Assembly (NCBI GenBank): GCA_002293105.1 | Contig: DBCP01000095.1 | Span: 1-8,131, forward strand | Reading direction: 5' to 3' | From: Bacteroidetes bacterium UBA955 | Lineage (GTDB): Bacteria; Bacteroidota; Bacteroidia; NS11-12g; UBA955 | DNA: 8,131 nucleotides | Shown: positions 1 to 6,142 of the stretch, in pieces | Layout of the letters: the number at the start of each line of letters is the position of its first letter | Numbering within the stretch: position 1 is the first letter of the stretch | Position numbers and translations under genes: made by a program | Notes under the pieces: generated by a model | The model's input: only the letters and a program-made list of their open reading frames with translations | What the model was told of the DNA's origin: nothing | Database searches by the model: none

Positions 1-1
1 G

Positions 2-124
2 GCCGCTGGCCAGCGCGCCAACTTCTTCACCACCAAAACCGTCGATGCCGTTAAAGCCATTCCTTACTTCATGGGACAGAATCACTGTCACGAAGTGTTT
101 ATCAATGGGTGTCTCTTCGTCTAA
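2..124 (+). CDS. Possible 3' end of an unidentified gene (partial)
   Basis: A frame open from the left edge reads 40 codons to a TAA stop at 122-124. I do not recognise the peptide, which ends in NGCLFV. Three things favour it being coding: it is richer in G+C than the AT-rich stretch after it, its codons look ordinary, and a + strand rho-independent terminator follows about 130 nt later. Against it, the antisense frame is also open here, the peptide is short, and it contains no domain I can name. The start and most of the gene would lie outside the window. It could equally be non-coding sequence or a remnant. Confidence 0.3.
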   Translation, partial: AAGQRANFFTTKTVDAVKAIPYFMGQNHCHEVFINGCLFV

Positions 125-190
125 CGCTATCTGGATTGGCCACGCTTCAGAATGGTTTTCTGTGGTATTTTTTTCGCAATCCGCTATTTT

Positions 191-210
191 TATGACAATT
201 CTATGACAAT
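191..210. repeat. Short direct repeat TATGACAAT x2
   Basis: Two exact copies of TATGACAAT lie at 191-199 and 202-210, separated by TC. The period is 11 bp, about one helical turn. They sit about 160 bp before the -7-like element of the secreted repeat protein. An 11-bp period could suit a DNA-binding protein, but with only two copies in AT-rich DNA, chance is also possible. Confidence 0.4.
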
Positions 211-255
211 AGGGGGTTCTTGTTATGGTGTTTGTAGCGAAATCCCGTGTCTTTT

Positions 256-275
256 GGGGCTTTCAGCCCCTTTTT
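256..275 (+). terminator. Rho-independent terminator
   Basis: The stem GGGGCT (256-261) pairs with AGCCCC (265-270) around a TTC loop and is followed at once by five T residues (271-275). The T-tract is on the + strand only. On the minus strand the hairpin would be followed by AAAAG, so it terminates + strand transcription entering from the left. This suggests a gene upstream on the same strand and insulates the next gene, whose promoter-like element lies downstream. Confidence 0.75.
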
Positions 276-362
276 GTTGAATTTGTGTAGCCCTAATTCC
301 AAACAAAATATAAATATTACCAAAAAGTTATTGTTGAAATTACTATAACTCACAGAAACATT

Positions 363-370
363 TATATTTG
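363..370 (+). promoter_or_regulatory. Bacteroidota -7 promoter element (TAnnTTTG)
   Basis: TATATTTG is an exact match to the Bacteroidota sigma-ABfr -7 consensus TAnnTTTG. It lies 22 nt before the ATG at 393, implying a very short leader. The nearest upstream TTG triplets (331-333 and 334-336) are 26-29 nt away, somewhat farther than the usual 17-23 nt, so the -33 half is weak. The region between this element and the start codon is AT-rich with no Shine-Dalgarno sequence, as is normal in this phylum. Confidence 0.5.
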
Positions 371-392
371 ATGCAATAAATATCCAATTTAC

Positions 393-1676
393 ATGAAAAA
401 AATTACTACTCTCGCCTTGTTTGCAGCCCTCGTTGGTAGCAGCATGGCTCAAATTGCTGGTACATGGACATTGTCGCCAGTAGAAACTTCATTGGCTGTA
501 GGTCCTGCAAAGGGCGACTACGCTTGGTGGAAAGTACCTGCAGCGGAAATTACCGGTGTGCGTGCATGTCAGTTCGACGATGAAGTTGTTTTCAACGCCG
601 ATGGGTCATTCAAGATGAATTTCCAAAACTCTACATTCGTTGAAGGATGGCAGGGTGGTTCAAACGCTTGTGGTACACCTGTTACACCTCACGATGGAAC
701 CGGAAGCTACACTTACAAGTACAACGCAACCAAAGGTACCTTGACTTTATACGGTAAAGGTGCTTACTTGGGTTTGGCCAAAGTGTTTAACGGTGGTGAA
801 TTGTCAAAATCTGCTGACGCCAAAGATTCTATCACTTACGAAGTATCTGTAACGGGCAACAAAATGTCTTTGGACATTTCAATTGGCGGTGGATACTGGC
901 ACTTTGAAATGAGCAAGCAAATGCCTGCAATCAACCCAACAGGATTGTGGAAATTACGTCCAGTTGAAACTTCTATGGCGGTAGGTCCAGCCAAAGGCGA
1001 TTTCGGATGGTGGAAAGTTCCTGCAGCAGAAATCACTGGTGTGCGTGCTTGTCAATATGATGACATCTACAACTTCGAAGCTGATGGTACCTTCAAGAAC
1101 GAATTGCAAGGTTCAACCTTCTTGGAAGGATGGCAAGGTGGTACTTTCGCTTGCGGTACGCCTGTAGCGCCTCATGATGGTGCAACTGCTGGTAAGTGGG
1201 TAGCAAACAAAGACAAAGGAACCGTTACTTTGGTGGGCAAAGGTTCTTACTTGGGATTGCCTAAGGCATACAACGGTGGCGAATTAACAGCGCCAACGGG
1301 TGCAAAAGATACCCTTGTTTACGAAGTATCGATTGTAGCTGATACCATGAAAGTGGACATTGGAATTGGTAACGGTGCATACTGGCACTACGAGATGGTG
1401 AAAACCACCCGTCCAGTAAGCGGTGTTAACAATCAAGTTGTAAACGGTTTGGTGATTTATCCTAACCCTAGCAATGGTGACTTCAACGTGAGCTTGGCCA
1501 ATGGCGGAAGCATCAACGTTGTTCGTGTAATGAATTTGAGCGGTCAGATTGTGAAAGAAGTTTCTGTAAAGAGCAACACTGCACAAATCTCTGCTACACA
1601 ATTGGCTGCTGGCGCATACTTGATTTCAGTTGAAACCAACGAAGGCACTGCAGTTCAGCGCTTTATCAAGCAATAA
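393..1676 (+). CDS. Secreted tandem-module protein with T9SS sorting domain
   Basis: This 427-residue protein has a signal peptide (1-19, cleavage likely after SSMA), two homologous modules (about 21-174 and 183-337) and a type A T9SS C-terminal domain (about 348-427, with the YPNPSNG motif and terminal RFIKQ). It should therefore be exported through the outer membrane and released or anchored on the cell surface. Each module shows G-x-W-x-L, AVGPAKGD, a WW pair, VRACQ, a DD pair before a beta-strand-like segment, EGWQGG, ACGTPV-x-PHDG, GKG-x-YLGL and a closing YWH-x-EM. Two Cys per module (59/93 and 220/254, same spacing) could form a disulphide. The strand-rich pattern with W near the start suggests a lipocalin-like beta-barrel, which is an inference. 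I see no catalytic motif. A divergent copy of the module sits in the PKD lipoprotein at 6143-7480, and the gene precedes a beta-glucan-type utilization operon, so a glycan-binding role is plausible but unproven. It has its own promoter-like element and terminator. Confidence 0.93.
   Translation: MKKITTLALFAALVGSSMAQIAGTWTLSPVETSLAVGPAKGDYAWWKVPAAEITGVRACQFDDEVVFNADGSFKMNFQNSTFVEGWQGGSNACGTPVTPHDGTGSYTYKYNATKGTLTLYGKGAYLGLAKVFNGGELSKSADAKDSITYEVSVTGNKMSLDISIGGGYWHFEMSKQMPAINPTGLWKLRPVETSMAVGPAKGDFGWWKVPAAEITGVRACQYDDIYNFEADGTFKNELQGSTFLEGWQGGTFACGTPVAPHDGATAGKWVANKDKGTVTLVGKGSYLGLPKAYNGGELTAPTGAKDTLVYEVSIVADTMKVDIGIGNGAYWHYEMVKTTRPVSGVNNQVVNGLVIYPNPSNGDFNVSLANGGSINVVRVMNLSGQIVKEVSVKSNTAQISATQLAAGAYLISVETNEGTAVQRFIKQ
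453..914 (+). repeat. First copy of the VGP/WW module
   Basis: This segment codes for residues 21-174 of the secreted protein. It aligns with the second copy over about 153 positions with roughly 64% amino-acid identity by hand count. The strongest conservation runs from AVGPAKGD through VRACQ, including 14 identical residues in a row. The DNA is also clearly similar (about 500-583 against 981-1064), so this is an intragenic duplication. Confidence 0.9.
939..1403 (+). repeat. Second copy of the VGP/WW module
   Basis: This segment codes for residues 183-337. Compared with the first copy it has one extra residue near the end (GNGAYWH against GGGYWH). The most divergent stretch follows PHDG (about residues 264-276). 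The Cys pair, the WW pair and the YWH-x-EM ending are all kept. It joins the T9SS domain through a short linker rich in Val, Asn and Thr. Confidence 0.9.
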
Positions 1677-1696
1677 TTTTTTCATAGTTTATATTG

Positions 1697-1722
1697 GGGG
1701 GTGGTAACACCCCCTTTTTTTT
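1697..1722 (+). terminator. Strong rho-independent terminator with GNRA-type loop
   Basis: A 7-bp stem, GGGGGTG (1697-1703) with CACCCCC (1708-1714), closes a GTAA loop and is followed by eight T residues (1715-1722). The loop fits the stable GNRA tetraloop class. It begins 20 nt after the stop of the secreted repeat protein and ends only 30 nt before the susC-like ATG. It should end most transcripts of the first gene, or let a fraction read through into the SusC/D operon. Confidence 0.88.
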
Positions 1723-1752
1723 AATAAATTTTACAAACCCCCATTTACGAAT

Positions 1753-4638
1753 ATGCGATTGTCGTTTCAATGCGTCGTGGCTTGCTGCGCTCTTTACGGA
1801 GCCAATTTGCAAGGCCAAACCGATACAGATACCTCCGGAAAAATGGAGGATGTCTTGATCATTGGTTATGGAAAAGCCACCAAAAAAGAATTTACGGGTG
1901 CCAACTCTTCAATCAAGGGACAATCCTTGGAGAAGTTGAACATTCCGCGGATGGACCAAGCCCTTCAGGGTCAGATTCCAGGCGTTGTGGTGAGTACTAA
2001 CTCGGGTTCTCCCGGTGGTACTTCCAGTATTCGCATTCGTGGTCTTAGTACTTTTGGCGACAACGATCCCCTGATTTTGGTGGATGGTGTGGTGTATGAC
2101 AGTGAAGGTTTGAATGCCTTGAACCCCAATGATATCGCATCAATCAACGTATTGAAGGACGCAACTGCGGGTATTTACGGTGTTCGTGCCGCCAACGGGG
2201 TGATTATTGTGGAGACCAAGAAAGGACAATTGAAATCGGCCCCACGATGGGAGATTTCGGGTTTTCAAGGACTTCAGCAAACCGCCAAAAAGTTGGATTT
2301 GCTCAATGCAAAAGAATATGCCGTACTTAAAAATGAGATGTTTGCAGCGGGTGGCGAGCCCATGCCGTTCAAAAACACATCGCTCGGTGAAGGTACAAAC
2401 TGGCAAGATTCGATCTTTAAATTGGCGCCTGTGTATCAATACAATGTATCGGTGAGCGGCGGTAATGAAAAATCAACCTATTCGCTTGGCGGAAGCATCT
2501 TCGATCAGCAAGGCATTGTGGGTTTGGAGAAAGCGAACTTCAATCGATTGAACGGACGTGCAAATTTTGATACTAAGATGTCGGACAAGTTGCGTTACAG
2601 CAGTGTCTTTTTGTACACCAATGAAAAGCGTTCGGCTTTGCCGGAAAACGGCATCGGCAGCGTTTTGTATAATACAATCAATGCCTTTCCTACCGATCCC
2701 ATTCGCGGATCGAATGGAAAATACACCTACTTAGAAGAAGTAGCAGACATTATCAATCCTTTTGCTCAAATGGAGAATACCTACAATTGGGCATGGGTAA
2801 ACAAATTTGTGGGTAAGCAAGAGCTGACCGCAGATATCAACGAGAACTTGACATTCACCAACCGATTCAACTACAACTATGCTCTGGTCGACAATAAATC
2901 GTTTTCGCCTTTGGCTTGGTTCGGTCTTGGTAAAGCACAAAATACAGCCCTCAATGAAAACTTGGATCCCACCATGGTGGAGATTGCTCCTGATGTAAAA
3001 ATTGAGCGTGGGGCTTCGGTTTCAGAGGGGAAAGCCACCTATGGCGATTTGAACTTTGAATCATTTTTGAACCACCAAAAAGAGTTTGTTGGCGGCAACA
3101 AGCTGAAGACTACGGCTGGGGTCTCTGTCTTCCAACGCCGAGGCAACTATTTGGGAGGAACTGCCTATAACATTCCAAACAATTCACTGGATTTTGCCGA
3201 TATCTCAGCCAACTTGGCTCCGGGTGGATTTTTGAACAATGTGTATTCATGGGAATTCAAAGAGCGATTGCTTTCTGCTTTTGTTCGCAGCGAATACAAC
3301 ATGAAGAATCGTTATTTCTTGTCGGGCATTTTACGTCGCGACGGATCGAGCAAATTCGGTCCAAATGCCCGTTGGGGATGGTTCCCTACGTTGTCGGGTG
3401 CGTGGCTGATTTCGGATGAAGATTTTTACAATGTAAAATGGATGCGTACGGCTAAGTTGCGCATGAGTTATGGCGTGAGTGGTAACGACCAAATAGAAAA
3501 CTTCGCTTATCGCGGGTTGCTAAATGGTGAAGGTGATTACATTTTCAACGACATCATCGTAAAAGGGGTGGCGATTGGAAGGGCGAGCAATCCTGATTTG
3601 AAATGGGAGTCTACCTCTCAGTTCAACGTAGGGGCTGACGTGACCTTGGGAAGGAAATTCACCACCACAGTGAACTACTTTGTTAAGCGCACCAAAGACT
3701 TGTTGTTCCAACCTGAGGTTTCAGGGGTGTTGGGAACAGCCGGACCTGGAAGCTATCCTCCCATTATCAATGCGGGGGATGTGTCTAACAGCGGGGTAGA
3801 ATTGGACATTCAATATCAGAATGCTGCAAAAAAGCGTTGGAACGTGTCGATGGGATTGAACTTCGCTTACTTAAAGAACGTGGTATTGGCAACGCCCAAG
3901 GGGGTTGACTTTATTCCTGGTGCTGCATTTGGCGTGGGTGGAAATACTGCCTCTCGCTTCCAAAAAGATTATCCCATTGGATTCTTTATGGGCTACGAGA
4001 CAGCGGGTATTTTTCAAACGCAAGCTGAAATCGATAATGCAACTGTGAAGCAGGCGGGTGCTAAACCTGGCGATCTCAAATTTGTGGATCAAAACGGCGA
4101 TGGCATTATCAACTTCTCTGACGACAGTGACAAGAAAATGTTGGGTTCACCTTTGCCGAAATTTACTGCGGGTTACAACTTGAGCGTTTCTCACAAGGGT
4201 TTGGATATTTCGATGCAGTTGTATGCAGCGGTTGGACAAAAAATCGTGCGTAACTACGAGCGTCAACAGCCATATGCCAATCAATTGGCTTATACCATCG
4301 GTCGTTGGACAGGTCCAAATAGCACCAATGAAAATCCTCGTTTAACCACATCGTTGACCCGGAACAACGTATTCTCTGACTATTATGTGGAGGATGGTTC
4401 ATTCTTGCGTTTGCGGAATTTGCAGATTGGTTATACGTTGAAAGGACAGCAATTGCAAAAATTGAAAATGAATGGCCTGCGTATTTATTTATCGGCCAAT
4501 AACCTTTACACACTCACCAAATACATGGGCTATGATCCTGATTTGGGTTCTGTGGGCGGTGCTTTGGGCGCAGGAATTGACAACGGATTCTATCCTCAGG
4601 CTAGATCCATTATGATGGGCTTCTCTATTCGTTTCTAA
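1753..4638 (+). CDS. susC: SusC-like TonB-dependent outer-membrane glycan transporter
   Basis: This 961-residue SusC/RagA-family protein imports oligosaccharides across the outer membrane using TonB-ExbBD energy, with the SusD-like partner as its lid. A signal peptide covers about residues 1-22. A TonB-box-like segment EDVLIIGYG (32-40) follows almost directly. The plug domain contains SGSPGGTSSIRIRG (84-97), then PLILVDGVVY and LKDATAGIYGVRAANGVI-type signatures (to about 158). The remaining ~800 residues are the 22-strand-type barrel, ending in a terminal Phe (SIRF) as expected for BAM recognition. Near the end, PGDLKF followed by DQNGDG (779-784) is a typical SusC motif with a calcium-loop look. 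Unusually, the ~80-residue carboxypeptidase-regulatory-like domain that normally precedes the TonB box in SusC proteins is absent, so the protein is shorter than the usual 1000 or more residues. The start at 1753 gives a plausible signal peptide, and the terminator upstream leaves little room for an earlier one. The substrate, probably a beta-glucan, is inferred from the GH16 gene downstream. Confidence 0.95.
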   Translation: MRLSFQCVVACCALYGANLQGQTDTDTSGKMEDVLIIGYGKATKKEFTGANSSIKGQSLEKLNIPRMDQALQGQIPGVVVSTNSGSPGGTSSIRIRGLSTFGDNDPLILVDGVVYDSEGLNALNPNDIASINVLKDATAGIYGVRAANGVIIVETKKGQLKSAPRWEISGFQGLQQTAKKLDLLNAKEYAVLKNEMFAAGGEPMPFKNTSLGEGTNWQDSIFKLAPVYQYNVSVSGGNEKSTYSLGGSIFDQQGIVGLEKANFNRLNGRANFDTKMSDKLRYSSVFLYTNEKRSALPENGIGSVLYNTINAFPTDPIRGSNGKYTYLEEVADIINPFAQMENTYNWAWVNKFVGKQELTADINENLTFTNRFNYNYALVDNKSFSPLAWFGLGKAQNTALNENLDPTMVEIAPDVKIERGASVSEGKATYGDLNFESFLNHQKEFVGGNKLKTTAGVSVFQRRGNYLGGTAYNIPNNSLDFADISANLAPGGFLNNVYSWEFKERLLSAFVRSEYNMKNRYFLSGILRRDGSSKFGPNARWGWFPTLSGAWLISDEDFYNVKWMRTAKLRMSYGVSGNDQIENFAYRGLLNGEGDYIFNDIIVKGVAIGRASNPDLKWESTSQFNVGADVTLGRKFTTTVNYFVKRTKDLLFQPEVSGVLGTAGPGSYPPIINAGDVSNSGVELDIQYQNAAKKRWNVSMGLNFAYLKNVVLATPKGVDFIPGAAFGVGGNTASRFQKDYPIGFFMGYETAGIFQTQAEIDNATVKQAGAKPGDLKFVDQNGDGIINFSDDSDKKMLGSPLPKFTAGYNLSVSHKGLDISMQLYAAVGQKIVRNYERQQPYANQLAYTIGRWTGPNSTNENPRLTTSLTRNNVFSDYYVEDGSFLRLRNLQIGYTLKGQQLQKLKMNGLRIYLSANNLYTLTKYMGYDPDLGSVGGALGAGIDNGFYPQARSIMMGFSIRF

Positions 4639-4640
4639 AG

Positions 4641-6119
4641 ATGAAAAAGACAATTTTAACAACATTGATTGGCGGTCTGCTGCTTTTACCCCAGTTTGGG
4701 TGTGAGAAGTTCTTGGATGTAGACCCCGCGTATACGCAAGACGCAGACAACTTTTTTAATACGCCGGTAGATTATCAGCGTGCCTTGACTGGGGCCTATG
4801 ATTTGATGCAGGGTTCCTTCCTCTCCGTATGGATTGGTGAAATCGCCTCAGACAATACCATCGCCGGTGGGGAGAGTGTTACAGATACCCGTGGTTTGCA
4901 TGAGATCGATGATATGAGTCATGTGGCGGTGAACCAGGAGTTGCGCAACGTTTTCCGCTGGAATTATGCTGGAATTACCCGGGTGAACTTTATCATGGAG
5001 AACAAGAACAAAATTGATTTCCCTGGCAAAGAGAACATCTTGGCGCAAGCCTCTTTTTTGCGTGCCTTCTACTATTTTGAACTCGTGAAATTCTTTGGCG
5101 ATGTGCCATTGGTGGTAGATAAGCGTTTGGGTGCCGACCAGGTAACCACGATAGATAGAACGCCGAAGGCGGAAGTCTACAAGCAAATCGAAACGGATTT
5201 GAACTATGCGGTGTCGAAATTGGATTGGGCTGCAACGGAAAAAGGTCGCGTTACCAAAGGCGCTGCAATGGCGTTGTTGGGTAAAGTGTATTTGTATCAA
5301 GACAAGTTTGATGAGGCAGCAACGACCTTCCAGGGCTTGATTGATCAGAATTTGTATAGTTTGATCCCCAACTACAATCAGTTGTTTACCGTGGCCAACG
5401 AAGGACATAAAGAGACGGTTTTTGATGTTGAGTACACGGGTGCTGAAGGTGGCGGATACGGTTGTTTGATTTGTTTGGAAGGCAATGCGGGACCTGGATT
5501 CCAAGGCATTCGTCAGTACAATGGTCCTATCTATGGCGATGGTAACAGTTACAACTTGCCAACCAAGAACTTGTATGATGCATTTGCATCAACAGACATT
5601 CGCAGGGATGCAACAGTTTTGGATCTTGACGCGTTTATCGCCAAGCAACCAAATCCTGCGAATATCAAATATGCGAAGGGTGCGGGCGGACATACGGGCT
5701 ATTACAACAATAAGTACATCAAACGTCAGACAGAAATCGGATTGCCCGACAACGATTTGACTAGTCCTGTGAACTACAAAGTGATTCGCTATGCGGATGT
5801 ATTGTTGATGGCGGCTGAAGCCTATGCAAGAAAAGCATCGCCCGATGAAAACAAAGCCAAAACGTATTTGAACATGGTGAGAAAGCGTGTGAATTTGTCG
5901 GATGTGACCTCGGCGGGACAAACTTTGGTATCGGACATTTGGTCTGAGCGTCGTTTGGAGTTGGCTTGTGAGGGACATCGATTCTTTGATTTGGTGCGTA
6001 CCAAGCAGGCGGCCACATCAATGACGGGCTTTGTGAGTGGCAAGCATGAATTATTTCCAATTCCTCAAGTAGAAATTGACTTGGCGGGCGGAAATTGGAA
6101 ACAAAATCCCAATTATTAA
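4641..6119 (+). CDS. susD: SusD-like surface glycan-binding lipoprotein
   Basis: This 492-residue RagB/SusD-family protein is the extracellular lid of the SusC transporter and binds glycan. The signal peptide ends at a lipobox-like LPQFGC with the lipidated Cys at 21. The following EKFLD is the standard SusD start and fits a surface-export signal. Family hallmarks are an N-terminal segment with YQRALTGAYD, the helical TPR-like stretch with FLRAFYYFELVKFFGDVPLV, and the C-terminal motif W434-SERRLELACEGHRFFDLVR (434-453). It ends KQNPNY, close to the usual QNPGY. The length is normal for the family. It starts 2 nt after the SusC stop, so the two are surely co-transcribed and probably translationally coupled. 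I cannot pick the sugar-contacting aromatic residues from sequence alone. Confidence 0.96.
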   Translation: MKKTILTTLIGGLLLLPQFGCEKFLDVDPAYTQDADNFFNTPVDYQRALTGAYDLMQGSFLSVWIGEIASDNTIAGGESVTDTRGLHEIDDMSHVAVNQELRNVFRWNYAGITRVNFIMENKNKIDFPGKENILAQASFLRAFYYFELVKFFGDVPLVVDKRLGADQVTTIDRTPKAEVYKQIETDLNYAVSKLDWAATEKGRVTKGAAMALLGKVYLYQDKFDEAATTFQGLIDQNLYSLIPNYNQLFTVANEGHKETVFDVEYTGAEGGGYGCLICLEGNAGPGFQGIRQYNGPIYGDGNSYNLPTKNLYDAFASTDIRRDATVLDLDAFIAKQPNPANIKYAKGAGGHTGYYNNKYIKRQTEIGLPDNDLTSPVNYKVIRYADVLLMAAEAYARKASPDENKAKTYLNMVRKRVNLSDVTSAGQTLVSDIWSERRLELACEGHRFFDLVRTKQAATSMTGFVSGKHELFPIPQVEIDLAGGNWKQNPNY

Positions 6120-6126
6120 TATTAAT
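6115..6126. repeat. AT-only palindrome over the susD-like stop codon
   Basis: ATTAATATTAAT is a perfect 12-bp palindrome, and also a tandem ATTAAT pair, overlapping the TAA stop at 6117-6119. There is no GC stem or T-tract, so it is not a terminator. It lies in the longest gap (23 nt) of the SusC/D operon. It may be chance in AT-rich DNA. Confidence 0.3.
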
Positions 6127-6142
6127 TTGAAAATCTAAACCT

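Larger units (their letters stand above)
125..392. other. Intergenic region with terminator and promoter of the next gene
   Basis: This AT-rich gap separates the doubtful left-edge frame from the secreted repeat protein. It holds a 9-bp direct repeat (191-210), a GC-stem/T-tract terminator (256-275) and a -7-like element (363-370). I see no tRNA, riboswitch fold or convincing small gene. The minus-strand ATG frame covering 201-452 runs through the terminator and into the next gene's signal peptide, and I treat it as spurious. Confidence 0.7.

Noticed and set aside
1..262. Minus-strand open frame whose translation includes SHEVRNGFNGIDGF, similar to the histidine-kinase H-box pattern SHEIRTPLNGIIGF
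   Set aside because: The frame is open from about 262 to the left edge but has no ATG, and no GTG or TTG before the motif. The key TP is replaced by NG and the spacing to the preceding Phe is off by one. The stretch upstream of the motif is AT-rich intergenic sequence. Coincidence is more likely; a longer contig would settle it.
201..452. Minus-strand ATG frame of 83 codons
   Set aside because: It overlaps the terminator, the promoter-like element and the signal peptide of the gene at 393, and its product has low-complexity AT-driven composition.
4081..4140. DQNGDG loop in the SusC-like protein as a special calcium-binding insertion
   Set aside because: A PGDLKF-x-DxNGDG stretch is common in SusC-family proteins, so it is a family trait.
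4848..5504. Long minus-strand frame (218 codons) inside the susD-like gene
   Set aside because: It is antisense to a strongly conserved SusD-family region, its protein resembles no family, and the opposite strand fully explains the sequence.
6122..6129. TTAATTTG as an internal -7 promoter element before the PKD lipoprotein
   Set aside because: It misses the conserved A of TAnnTTTG and is built from AT-rich gap sequence. The tight operon spacing makes an internal promoter unnecessary.
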